From Rothia endophytica (GTDB lineage: Bacteria; Actinomycetota; Actinomycetes; Actinomycetales; Micrococcaceae), in the NCBI RefSeq assembly GCF_928381505.1, contig NZ_CAKMSJ010000001.1, forward strand, positions 401,911-465,910: DNA of 64,000 bases, given 5' to 3'. The notes beneath the pieces were generated by a model. The model did no database searches, was not told where the DNA came from, and saw nothing but the letters and a program-made list of their open reading frames with translations. The position numbers were made by a program, and so were the translations under genes. This document shows, one piece after another, positions 16,330 to 24,376 of this stretch (position 1 is the first letter of the stretch; every line of letters starts with the position of its first letter).

Positions 16330-17205
16330 TTAGCGCGAACGGCGGCGCAGACGCGCTAATTTTGCAAAGAGCCCACGTTCATCGGTGTCATCTTGAGGCA
16401 CGGCTAGCTTATCCTCAGCGTAGAGAGGCTGGGTGTGTTCTTCACTCTGAGCTACTTCTTGGTCTTCGATTTCAGCGGGGGCTGTGACCTCCGGGGTATC
16501 CACCGAAAGAGTTTCTTGTGGATCTTCAGAAGCGGCAGAAGCCATCTGTGTTTCTGCCGCCGAAGGTGAGGTGGGTTGAGCGGCTACGGTTGCAGAGGGG
16601 GTAAAAGGAGTGAAGGGGGTGAAGGTAATCGCAGGGGAAGAAGGCTGCGGCTCCTGAGCACGCGAGGCCTCGGGGTCTGCTGCTTCAGGTAAATCAGTTT
16701 CTACAGATTCAAGCACTTCAGCAAGTTCGGTAGTTTCAGTAGGTTCCTCAACTTCGACCTGTTCCACAGGCTGCTCGGTCAGCTGGGGTTCCACCGAGTT
16801 TTCCGGCTTGTCCTTCTCTTTAACCGATGCGGCAGGCTTGCTTAGGCTAACTTCTGGCTCTACTGGCCGCGCCTCAGCAGATAGCGCAGATAGCGGGGGG
16901 TGCTGCACGTCGTACTGTGCATCAGATGGCGACGGCAGTAAAGATGTTACCCAGTCGGTAACCCGCTCTAGGGGCTGAGGCACCAAAGAATAAAAACGCT
17001 TTTGCCCAACAGCTTCAGTCTCCACCAGCCCAGCAGTGCGCAGAACTTTGAGGTGTTTTGACACGGTAGGTTGGCTGACGCCTAATTCCTCAACCAACTC
17101 ACCAACAGCGAGTCTCTCGATGGCTAAAGATTCTAAAATATGGCGCCGTGTGGGGTCAGCAATGACAGCAAAAAGATCGTCCTTCATGCCCATCATCATA
17201 TACAC
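16330..17205 (-). CDS. ArsR-type winged-helix regulator with long acidic tail
   Basis: 291 residues. Residues 7-90 form an ArsR/SmtB helix-turn-helix (FAVIADPTRRHILESLAIER, then GVSQPTVSKHLKVLRTAGLV). No clear metal-binding cysteine pair is present. Residues 95-275 are low-complexity, rich in E, P, S, T and V, with a TPF triple repeat near residue 200, and the end is LFAKLARLRRRSR, basic and helical. The start is uncertain: GTG at 17205 has AGGG eight bases before it, while ATGs at 17199, 17196, 17193 and 17187 also fit. The build matches the downstream gene: DNA-binding head, acidic disordered body, basic tip. Confidence 0.75.
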   Translation of the reverse strand: MYMMMGMKDDLFAVIADPTRRHILESLAIERLAVGELVEELGVSQPTVSKHLKVLRTAGLVETEAVGQKRFYSLVPQPLERVTDWVTSLLPSPSDAQYDVQHPPLSALSAEARPVEPEVSLSKPAASVKEKDKPENSVEPQLTEQPVEQVEVEEPTETTELAEVLESVETDLPEAADPEASRAQEPQPSSPAITFTPFTPFTPSATVAAQPTSPSAAETQMASAASEDPQETLSVDTPEVTAPAEIEDQEVAQSEEHTQPLYAEDKLAVPQDDTDERGLFAKLARLRRRSR

Positions 17206-17316
17206 ATATATAGCCCTGCTCGCATATTGTCGCTGCTATATTTCAGGTTAATACCCAATACTCAGTCAGCACTAAGTTTTTTGGTGAAAATATCCGACGG
17301 GTTATATACAGGATGA

Positions 17317-18525
17317 CTAGTCATACCAGGGATCGAGGCCCCACAGCGGGAAAACTTCTTTGCGGGTCGCCATGATGGTGCGATCGGTATCGTCGCCCGG
17401 GTCAAAGCCTATCTCCCATGAACGCCACCATAAATCAACGGGATCACCCATAGCAGCCGGAACTTTGGTTCCGTAGGTTTCAAGCATGTACTTCTGCCAG
17501 GACGCAGGGGTGGGCTGATAGACATCCAGAGGTTGCCCGGCGGCAACCGCCATCAGGTGGGTCCACGAACGAGGTACAGCATCGTAAACCGAGTAGCCAC
17601 CCCCGCCGGTAGCAATCCAGCGGCCCTCGCAAAGCTCATCAGCCAGCAAGGAAATCTGAGCCGCAATTTCCTGCTGAGCGTTGATACTAATACTCATGTG
17701 GGACATCTCATCATTCATATGAGTATCGCAACCGTGCTGACTCAAGATCACTTCTGGTTGGAACTCCCGCAAGAGGCTGGGAACCACAGCATTGAAAGCG
17801 CGCAGCCACCCCGAATCAGTGGTGGTAGGAGGCATAGCAATATTCACCGCCGTTCCAGCGGCTTCACCCTCTGGGCCAACCTCGTTGGAAAAACCGGTGC
17901 CGGGGAAGAGGGACATCCCCGTTTCGTGAATGGAGATGGTCATGACGCGTGGGTCGTCCCAAAAAATACTCTGTGTGCCATCGCCGTGGTGGGCGTCCAC
18001 ATCAATATAGACCACGCGTGAAACACCCTGCTCCAACAGGTGGCTAACACCCACTGCACAGTCGTTGTAGATGCAGAAGCCACTGGCGTGGTCCCGGGAG
18101 GCGTGGTGCATACCCCCGCCAAAATTAACCGCGTGCTTAACCTTGCCATCCAAGATCGCTTGAGCCGCCTGAAAGGTTCCGCCCGCTAGTCGAGCGCTAG
18201 CCTCGTGGACCCCCTCGTAGCCCGGGGTGTCTTCGGTGCCCAAACCGCAGCTAGCGATAACCAGCGATGGGTCAGCGCTAATCTTCTGCACGGCGTCAAT
18301 ATAGGGGTAGTCGTGTGCCAGCATCAGCTGTTGAACGGTGGCGATTTCTGGCTTTTCGAGTTGAACCTGAGGCAGGTCAAAAATCCCCAGGTCTTTAGCG
18401 AGGGACGCTGTGGCATCGAGCCTGCTGGGATGCATGGGGTGGTAGTCACCAAAAAAATAGTTGGCCATGGCGGGGCTCCACAGCACGCGCACATCAGTGG
18501 GCTTCAGTCGTTCAATAGCCGCCAT
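17317..18525 (-). CDS. acuC: Acetoin utilisation protein AcuC, class I HDAC fold
   Basis: 402-residue zinc-dependent deacetylase of the arginase/histone deacetylase fold. GGGMHHASRDHASGFCIYND holds the catalytic His-His pair, VVYIDVDAHHGDGTQ the zinc Asp and His, and SQHGCDTH the second Asp. GGGGYSVYD carries the catalytic Tyr. In Bacillus AcuC controls acetyl-CoA synthetase by deacetylation; an acs gene lies in this window at 44185, so the same link is plausible. ATG at 18525 is preferred to a GTG two codons upstream because AGGGAG lies eight bases before it. Confidence 0.9.
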   Translation of the reverse strand: MAAIERLKPTDVRVLWSPAMANYFFGDYHPMHPSRLDATASLAKDLGIFDLPQVQLEKPEIATVQQLMLAHDYPYIDAVQKISADPSLVIASCGLGTEDTPGYEGVHEASARLAGGTFQAAQAILDGKVKHAVNFGGGMHHASRDHASGFCIYNDCAVGVSHLLEQGVSRVVYIDVDAHHGDGTQSIFWDDPRVMTISIHETGMSLFPGTGFSNEVGPEGEAAGTAVNIAMPPTTTDSGWLRAFNAVVPSLLREFQPEVILSQHGCDTHMNDEMSHMSISINAQQEIAAQISLLADELCEGRWIATGGGGYSVYDAVPRSWTHLMAVAAGQPLDVYQPTPASWQKYMLETYGTKVPAAMGDPVDLWWRSWEIGFDPGDDTDRTIMATRKEVFPLWGLDPWYD

Positions 18526-18656
18526 TGGCACTACTCCCTATAGGTAAGTTGGGTCACAAATACCATTAAACACAATAAAACTCGTAACCGTTGATGCGGC
18601 GGTTTTATGACACGCAGACTACGCTTAGAAACGTCGAGCATTGAAGGAGGTGGAAG

Positions 18657-20111
18657 GTGCCCACACCACAGCAGGGAGAGCTCAAGGAGCAACCTCAATT
18701 CGCCCGAGAGGGTAAGGAATCGCGGTCCTCAGCCGGGATTAAGCTGTTGATTCAGCGCTTTGAGAGCCTGCGCGACCTGATAGACCGGGTCGTGGGTTCC
18801 TCGTCCTCCCGTACCGCAATAGCGGCTTTCATCCTCGTCATCACTTTCTTCTCGATCATGCTCTCCCTGCCCATCGCTTCTCAGGACGGCCACCGGGTGG
18901 AGCTTCACCACGCTGTATTCACTGCCACCAGCGCTGTGACCGTTACCGGCCTTACTACGGTATCCACCGCTGAACAGTGGACCTTCTTCGGGCAGCTCAT
19001 GATCCTGCTGGGCTCCCAAATTGGCGGGCTGGGCACCCTGACACTGACCTCAATCCTGGCTCTCGCTGTTGGTAGAAAATTGGGGCTGCGGTCAAGAATT
19101 ATCACGCAGGAATCAATGAACATCGGGCGACTGGGTGAAGTAGGGTCCGTGCTGCGCACCGTTGCCGTTACCTCAATCGTCATTGAGGGCACCATTGCGC
19201 TGGTCTTAATACCCCGATTTCTCCTGCTGGGTGAGTCGCTGGACCAGGGTATTTGGCACGGCATCTTCTACGCCGTTTCATCCTTCAATAACGCCGGCTT
19301 CACCCCGCACTCAGACGGAATCGTGCCCTACGGCCATGACCTGTGGATTCTTATACCCATCTCCCTTGGCGTCATTATCGGTTCGGTGGGCTTCCCCGTC
19401 ATTCTGGTTCTCCAACAGAACCTGGCAGTTTTTAGCCGCTGGAACCTCAACGCCAAACTCACCGTCATCGGCACCCTGGTACTTTTTATCGCCGGCTCCT
19501 TCGCCTGGGGAGCGCTGGAATGGAACAACAACAAAACCATTGGTGAACTGAGCGTCGCCGACAAGGTTCTGAACGCAACCTTTGCCTCCATCATGACGCG
19601 CTCCGGTGGTTTCAACCTCGTTGATATGAGCGATATCAACCCGGTTACCGCGCTACTGACCGACCTGCTGATGTTTATCGGCGGCGGCTCAGCATCCACC
19701 GCCGGTGGCATTAAAATCACCACTATTACCGTGGTTTTCCTCGCCATTCTGGCAGAGGCCCGCGGTGACCAGTTCGTGGTTGCCTTCGGAAGAACCATCC
19801 CGGACACCGTCCTACGTATCGCTATCTCGGTCATTATGATGAGCGCGACCTTCGTCTTCATTGGCACCGCAGCAATTATGCTCATGAGTGGAGCATCATT
19901 TGATCGTTCTCTGTTCGAGGTCATCTCAGCCTATGCAACCTGCGGCCTGTCCACCGGGCTCTCTGCCGAGCTACCTCACAGCGGTGTATACCTACTCTCC
20001 ATCCTGATGCTCATCGGCCGCGTCGGCACCATCACCGTTGCAACGGGGCTTGCTATGCGTTCTCGCCGCAGGCTCTACAAGTTCCCAGAAGAGAGGCCCA
20101 TCATTGGCTAG
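18657..20111 (+). CDS. ktrB: Potassium uptake protein KtrB/TrkH, membrane subunit
   Basis: 484-residue ion translocating subunit with four M1-P-M2 repeats; hydrophobic segments begin at residue 53. The selectivity-filter-like loops are recognisable as TSAVTVTGLTTVST (about 90), SSFNNAGFTPHS (about 212), TRSGGFNLVDMS (about 317) and ATCGLSTGLS (about 430). The start GTG at 18657 follows a strong AAGGAGG site by six bases. The last codons overlap the start of the RCK partner gene, so the two are co-translated. A long, charged N-terminus precedes the first helix. Function: K+ uptake driven by ion gradient. Confidence 0.92.
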   Translation: MPTPQQGELKEQPQFAREGKESRSSAGIKLLIQRFESLRDLIDRVVGSSSSRTAIAAFILVITFFSIMLSLPIASQDGHRVELHHAVFTATSAVTVTGLTTVSTAEQWTFFGQLMILLGSQIGGLGTLTLTSILALAVGRKLGLRSRIITQESMNIGRLGEVGSVLRTVAVTSIVIEGTIALVLIPRFLLLGESLDQGIWHGIFYAVSSFNNAGFTPHSDGIVPYGHDLWILIPISLGVIIGSVGFPVILVLQQNLAVFSRWNLNAKLTVIGTLVLFIAGSFAWGALEWNNNKTIGELSVADKVLNATFASIMTRSGGFNLVDMSDINPVTALLTDLLMFIGGGSASTAGGIKITTITVVFLAILAEARGDQFVVAFGRTIPDTVLRIAISVIMMSATFVFIGTAAIMLMSGASFDRSLFEVISAYATCGLSTGLSAELPHSGVYLLSILMLIGRVGTITVATGLAMRSRRRLYKFPEERPIIG

Positions 20112-20781
20112 AAAAGACCCTCAGCACCCCCACAGTGCCCCCGTGCTCGTTATCGGGCTTGGGCGCTTTGGTACAGCCACAGCAGCGCAACTTGTACGCC
20201 AGAACCAAGAGGTTCTCGCTATAGAAAAAGATCCCGCCCTGGTTCAAAAGTGGTCCGGGGATCTGACCTATATTGTTGAGGCTGACGCCACCGACATGAA
20301 TGCCCTGAGACAGCTAGGGGCACACGAGTTCACCGCAGCAGTGGTTGGCGTAGGAACCTCGGTGGAAGCTTCTGTTTTGATTACCGCAAACCTGGTCGAT
20401 CTAGGCATTGAACGAATCTGGGCTAAGGCCATAACCCCCTCTCACGGCAAAATCCTTTCCCGTATCGGCGCGCACAAGGTGGTCTACCCTGAATCGGACG
20501 CTGGCGCTCGTGTAGCCCACCTTCTCTCGGGAAGGCTGTTAGATTTCATTGAATTGGATGATGATTTTGCCATTGTCAAAATGTACCCACCCAAGGAGAC
20601 CCACGGGTTCACCCTGGCTGAATCTGATGTACGTTCTATGTACGGTGTGACCATTGTGGGGGTCAAATCTCCCGGTGAAGAAATTACCTACGCAACCCCC
20701 GAAACCCGCGTCTCATCAAGGGATTTGTTGATTGTTTCCGGTCAGGTTGATCTGATTGAGCGCTTTGCAGCAAGACCCTAA
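20104..20781 (+). CDS. ktrA: Potassium uptake regulator KtrA/TrkA (RCK protein)
   Basis: 225-residue cytosolic gating ring subunit. PVLVIGLGRFGTATAAQLVR is the Rossmann GxGxxG of the RCK-N domain, which binds ATP/NAD, and the C-terminal RCK-C domain covers about residues 135-222 (DFIELDDDFAIVKMYPP onward). In related systems RCK-C can bind c-di-AMP. I place the start at TTG 20104, which overlaps ktrB by eight bases and has GAGAGG seven bases before it; longer versions would run into ktrB and add unrelated residues. Forms the channel complex with KtrB. Confidence 0.88.
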   Translation: MARKDPQHPHSAPVLVIGLGRFGTATAAQLVRQNQEVLAIEKDPALVQKWSGDLTYIVEADATDMNALRQLGAHEFTAAVVGVGTSVEASVLITANLVDLGIERIWAKAITPSHGKILSRIGAHKVVYPESDAGARVAHLLSGRLLDFIELDDDFAIVKMYPPKETHGFTLAESDVRSMYGVTIVGVKSPGEEITYATPETRVSSRDLLIVSGQVDLIERFAARP

Positions 20782-20932
20782 TTGAACTCTATATACCAAG
20801 TAGCGGAATGATAACCCACCATTCCCTGCACAGCTTAGAAATTAAAATATTTACCTATGTTAAGTTGTTGAGCATTTTTTTGCAGGCCAGTGTGCGCTTT
20901 TGCCATATATGACATATAGTTATAACTACCTC

Positions 20933-21113
20933 TAAAGGTGCGAGTGATTACTGAACGGTCCGCGAACCCGTTCAAGTAGCTCGAAGCTTTGGCTCACTGA
21001 CGGTTCCCCCTAATGCCGTCTAGCCTCAGCGGAGAGCACTTCCTGCTTCTGATTTCTTCAGAAACAGGAATCTGAAGGCCAAGCCGATTCCCTACGGCTT
21101 GGCCTTCAGCGTT
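20933..21113 (+). ncRNA. Candidate structured small RNA, 6C-like
   Basis: The 382-base gap between ktrA and proC contains four hairpins: TGAACGG/CCGTTCA (20951-20973), GACGGT/GCCGTC with loop TCCCCCTAAT (20999-21020), a 12-bp stem with one mismatch (21041-21069), and a perfect 15-bp stem CTGAAGGCCAAGCCG (21072-21109) before GTTTAATC. A TATAAC box at 20921 could be the promoter -10. The C-rich loop in a short stem upstream of a terminator recalls the actinobacterial 6C RNA motif, but the first loop lacks the C-run, so the family assignment is tentative. The final hairpin may also serve proC as terminator on the minus strand. Confidence 0.45.
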
Positions 21114-21163
21114 TAATCATTTAGGCTCCACACCTAATGCTCACTCAGCTTTGATGAACCGGT

Positions 21164-22006
21164 TTACCGGCTAAACTCCGCTGTCATCTCTTCATTACGC
21201 TCAGCGCAGGCTCGCATAGCAGATTCTGTTAGCTCAAAGATTCCACGGTCTATAAAAGTGCTGATAGCGCGGTCGGTGGTCCCCTGAGGGCTCGTCACCG
21301 CTTTGCGCAGCTTTTGGGGGTTGGGGTCAGCTTCCAAGAGATAACCAGCTCCAGCAACCGTTGCTGCAGCGAGCTCGGTAGCAGTTTTTTCATCCAGCCC
21401 TAGCTTGACCCCGGCAGCAGCCATGGTCTCCGCTAGCAGAAAGGCATAGGCAGGCCCTGAGCCAGACACCGCAGTGACAGCACCCATCTGCTCTTCAGCC
21501 ACTTCAACCACCGTACCGGCCGACCCCAGCACCTGTTTTACAGCCTCCTGCTGGTCTTCAGTAACCGCCTGCCCTATCGAAACAGCCAGAACGCCGCTGC
21601 CCACCTGCGAGGGCGTGTTGGGCATGCAGCGCACGGCAGGCTGTCCCTCAGGCAGAGCCTTCTCTAATGCTTCAAGCGTTATGCCAGCCGCCACCGAAAC
21701 AACGACTGCGTTGGGGGAAAGCACCGGCGCGATCTCGCGGGCACGCTCCAAAATATCGTAGGGTTTGACGCCCAGCAGAATAATATCTCCACCGCGGGCT
21801 GCGCTCAGATTAGCTTGGGGATCGTCTTCACCCGCCAGAACCGTGACAGATTCAGACCCTTCCCCCAGGCGGGCACGCAATTTCTCAATGCTGGCATGAG
21901 AACCCACCGTGGCACGCATCTTAGCAGGGTCAAAGCCGGACGCCAGAAGGCCAGACGCAATGGCACCGTTCATAGAACCTGTACCGATAAAAGCTACCGT
22001 GGTCAT
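21164..22006 (-). CDS. proC: Pyrroline-5-carboxylate reductase
   Basis: 280-residue NAD(P)H-dependent enzyme for the last step of proline synthesis. VAFIGTGSMNGAIASGLLASG (residues 4-24) is the Rossmann fold, GVKPYDILERA the cofactor-domain loop, and VTAVSGSGPAYAFLLAETMA plus SPQGTTDRAISTF (about 165-250) the substrate and dimer region. ATG at 22006 has AAGGAGATGAGG before it. Downstream lies the structured region 20933-21113, whose last hairpin can end its mRNA. proC, isomerase and ppx occur together in M. tuberculosis (Rv0500-Rv0496), supporting the annotation of the group. Confidence 0.95.
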   Translation of the reverse strand: MTTVAFIGTGSMNGAIASGLLASGFDPAKMRATVGSHASIEKLRARLGEGSESVTVLAGEDDPQANLSAARGGDIILLGVKPYDILERAREIAPVLSPNAVVVSVAAGITLEALEKALPEGQPAVRCMPNTPSQVGSGVLAVSIGQAVTEDQQEAVKQVLGSAGTVVEVAEEQMGAVTAVSGSGPAYAFLLAETMAAAGVKLGLDEKTATELAAATVAGAGYLLEADPNPQKLRKAVTSPQGTTDRAISTFIDRGIFELTESAMRACAERNEEMTAEFSR

Positions 22007-22116
22007 TAGAACCTCATCTCCTTAGTGTGACTCAGGTTTCATTTTTTCATGCCACGGGGTGACCTTGTTTGATTTCAGCTCTCAGCCGCGACCCGCCGTC
22101 CTGTCGAAGAATGAAT

Positions 22117-22962
22117 CTAGCGCGCTAAATGTTTGCGGGCGAAGGCAAGTGTCTCTGCCAGCATCTCATCGCGCGCAGCCGTGCCCTTAGCCTTACTAGT
22201 AGAAATTTCTGCACACACTACGCCGTCAAAATCGCTGGCTGCAATGTACTGCAGAGTCTCAGCAACCGGCTGAGAACCGTGACCCGGCACCAGATGCTCG
22301 TCCATGACCTTGTCACCGGATCCATCCGTCAGGTGCACGTGACCTAGCCGGGAACCAATACGTTTGACGGCTTCTAGCGAATCATCATTAGCGGCGGCAG
22401 CGTGGGAGAAATCCCATGTCATCCAGTCATAATCAAACTTGGAGGGGTCCCAGTGCGGGGCGTACATCTCTACGGCCTTACCCTTCACTGACCAGGGGTA
22501 CATGTTCTCCACCGCAATTTTGACGCCCTCTAGCTGGGAAATCTCGCGGACCCCCGCCACAAAGTTCTTAGCGTAGGTTTTCTGCCAGCGGAAGGGCGGG
22601 TGAGCTACCACCACATCAGCCCCCACTGCCTTGGTCATCTTGGCGGCCATCTGCATCTTGTTCCAAGCCCTGCCCCAAACCTGCTGGGTCAGCAACAGAG
22701 TGGGGGCGTGGATCGCTGAGATAGGTAACTGATACTTCTGAATCAAATCCAGCAGGTCGTGAGGCTCCTGGCTCAGCACGTTGTGGGTAATCATGACCTC
22801 GACGCTGTCATAACCCAGTTCCAGCGCAGTCTGGAAGGTCTCTGGCACACCCAGAGGAAAGAGGCAAGAGGTAGAGAGAGCCACTGGAACCTGCTGGCGT
22901 GTGCTCTCTCCAGCTTGGCTCTGCTCTACTGCCTGCAGATCGGCGCTGTTCTGCTCGGTCAT
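22117..22962 (-). CDS. Sugar phosphate isomerase/epimerase-like TIM-barrel protein
   Basis: 281 residues of the AP-endonuclease-2/xylose-isomerase-like TIM barrel. Metal-binding residues are visible in VEVMITHNVL, SAIHAPTLLL, VVVAHPPFRWQ, KIAVENMYPW, WDFSHAAA and GHVHLTDGSG, evenly spaced through the barrel. The first 30 residues (rich in Q, S and E) are an added disordered N-terminus. TAGAAT and a GGGAGG ribosome site stand upstream of the ATG. Homologues next to ppx in mycobacteria (Rv0498) have no proven substrate. An epimerase or endonuclease role cannot be decided from sequence. Confidence 0.85.
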   Translation of the reverse strand: MTEQNSADLQAVEQSQAGESTRQQVPVALSTSCLFPLGVPETFQTALELGYDSVEVMITHNVLSQEPHDLLDLIQKYQLPISAIHAPTLLLTQQVWGRAWNKMQMAAKMTKAVGADVVVAHPPFRWQKTYAKNFVAGVREISQLEGVKIAVENMYPWSVKGKAVEMYAPHWDPSKFDYDWMTWDFSHAAAANDDSLEAVKRIGSRLGHVHLTDGSGDKVMDEHLVPGHGSQPVAETLQYIAASDFDGVVCAEISTSKAKGTAARDEMLAETLAFARKHLAR

Positions 22963-23085
22963 GGTTACCTCCCGGTGACGGTGTCTGTACCCATTCTAGA
23001 ACTTCTCACCGATGGGCAAGGGCACTGACCGGTCCCTCCGCTTATCAGCATGGGCCAACCACCGTGAGATAGGGAGAGCCCCCGG

Positions 23086-24069
23086 CTAGCGGCGGGCACC
23101 CTCAGCGATCGATTTAGGGCTAATCATATTAGCGGTGCCCTGGGTAGCGAAATGGTTAAGGCGGCGCAGGATGAGCCCCTCACGCAGTGCCCAGGGGCTC
23201 ACACGCATCACCTCAATACCAAAGACCTCCATAGCGGCTTCCGCAGCAATAGCACCGGCAAGAATCTGACGTGAGCGCATCTCAGAGACTCCGGGTAGAT
23301 CAACCCGATCAGCCGGTGACATGGCCTCCATACGGCGGGCCCACAGGCGCAGGTCTTCCAAACGCATCTCACGCTTGACGTGGGGGCCGGCAGAATAGGG
23401 AGCAGCGCCGCAAATACGCGCCAGAGAGCGGAAGGTCTTGGACGTTCCCACCGTCATATGGGGCTGCCCGTAGGCCAGCAGATCTTCAGCAACGGGTTCC
23501 AGCACCTCGCGGGTGTACTTGCGCAGTTTCTTCACTTCTTTAGGAGTGGGCATTTCGCCGCTGAACCAGTCACCGGTCAGGCGGGTTGCGCCCAGCGGCA
23601 CTGAAATAGCGTCATCGGGGAAGGCGTCCACACCGGTAGAGAACTCAAAAGAGCCACCGCCAATATCAAAGTTCAGGATGCGGCCAGCGCCCCAGCCCTG
23701 CCAGTGACGCACAGCGTGGTAGGTAATCGCAGCTTCCTGATCACCGGAAATCTCGGTGAGGGTCACTCCGGTTTTATTCTGCACGTGCTGCAAAACAGCA
23801 GCTCCGTTAGTGGACTCACGAATAGCACTGGTGGCGAAAGCCAGCAGATCCTCAGCGTTGTTCTCAATCGCGAAATCAAGGGCGCTACCCACAAACTCGG
23901 TAAGCTTATCACGCCCCTCATCGCTGATATTGCCGTCCGCATCAATATAGCGAACCAGCTGCAACCCCATCTTGTGGGAGGCATAAGGCTCAGGGCGGCT
24001 CCCCGCGCTACCGTCCAATAACAGCAGGTGAACAGTATTGGATCCAACGTCTAGTACGCCCAAGCGCAT
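23086..24069 (-). CDS. ppx: Exopolyphosphatase, Ppx/GppA family
   Basis: 327 residues of the ASKHA fold: LGVLDVGSNTVHLLLLDG is the phosphate-1 loop, ISGDQEAAITYHAVRH the catalytic Glu helix, and ILNFDIGGGSFEFSTG the phosphate-2 loop. The C-terminal HD domain of E. coli Ppx is absent, as usual for the short actinobacterial form. It hydrolyses polyphosphate and/or pppGpp. The gene starts 300 bases after topA on the same strand; the space between holds the hairpin repeat at 24196-24355. A TAGACT box about 40 bases upstream and a G-rich ribosome site suggest its own promoter. Confidence 0.92.
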   Translation of the reverse strand: MRLGVLDVGSNTVHLLLLDGSAGSRPEPYASHKMGLQLVRYIDADGNISDEGRDKLTEFVGSALDFAIENNAEDLLAFATSAIRESTNGAAVLQHVQNKTGVTLTEISGDQEAAITYHAVRHWQGWGAGRILNFDIGGGSFEFSTGVDAFPDDAISVPLGATRLTGDWFSGEMPTPKEVKKLRKYTREVLEPVAEDLLAYGQPHMTVGTSKTFRSLARICGAAPYSAGPHVKREMRLEDLRLWARRMEAMSPADRVDLPGVSEMRSRQILAGAIAAEAAMEVFGIEVMRVSPWALREGLILRRLNHFATQGTANMISPKSIAEGARR

Positions 24070-24195
24070 GGCAACCCCCAGTAGTGAGTGAAAAAAGCTA
24101 GGACTAGTCTACTGCCCTGCTGCCGGTTGGGGTGACTGGTCTGGTACCCGCGGGACGTATTATTCCTGCAAGTACCATCAGACGTCTACCAGAGG

Positions 24196-24355
24196 AGGAA
24201 CACACAAGAGAACGCTACTGGTTCGAGGGAGCACACTTTTCCGAGCACGCGAGGAAACAAAAAGTGTGCGGAATCAGCCGAGCATGCGAGGCTGGGCGTG
24301 AATTGCCCTTGCGAGCCGGGGCAAGAGGGTCTGCAGCGTGCTCTTGTGTGTTCCT
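24196..24355 (+). repeat. Dispersed hairpin repeat, copy 1; candidate structured RNA
   Basis: A 160-base element between topA and ppx. Outer arms 24196-24216 and 24335-24355 pair over 20 of 21 positions, with an A/G mismatch five pairs from the inner end. Inside are three hairpins: 24231-24240 with 24260-24269 (GCACACTTTT/AAAAGTGTGC), 24275-24279 with 24290-24294 (CAGCC/GGCTG), and 24303-24308 with 24319-24324 (TTGCCC/GGGCAA). The first two are capped by near-identical loops GAGCACGCGA and GAGCATGCGA closed by CC/GG. Copy 2 at 42138 keeps this plan with different stem sequences. Strand is arbitrary; no protein is encoded. Function unknown. Confidence 0.8.
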
Positions 24356-24376
24356 CTCTCATGAGTCAGATGAATA

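Noticed and set aside
16600..16630. TPF triple repeat in the ArsR-type tail as a functional tandem repeat
   Set aside because: Only three units of nine bases; more likely slippage within a disordered region.
20933..21113. Firm assignment as 6C RNA, 6S RNA or tmRNA
   Set aside because: Only one loop has a C-run, there is no long closing stem with central bubble, and no tag reading frame or tRNA-like ends are present.
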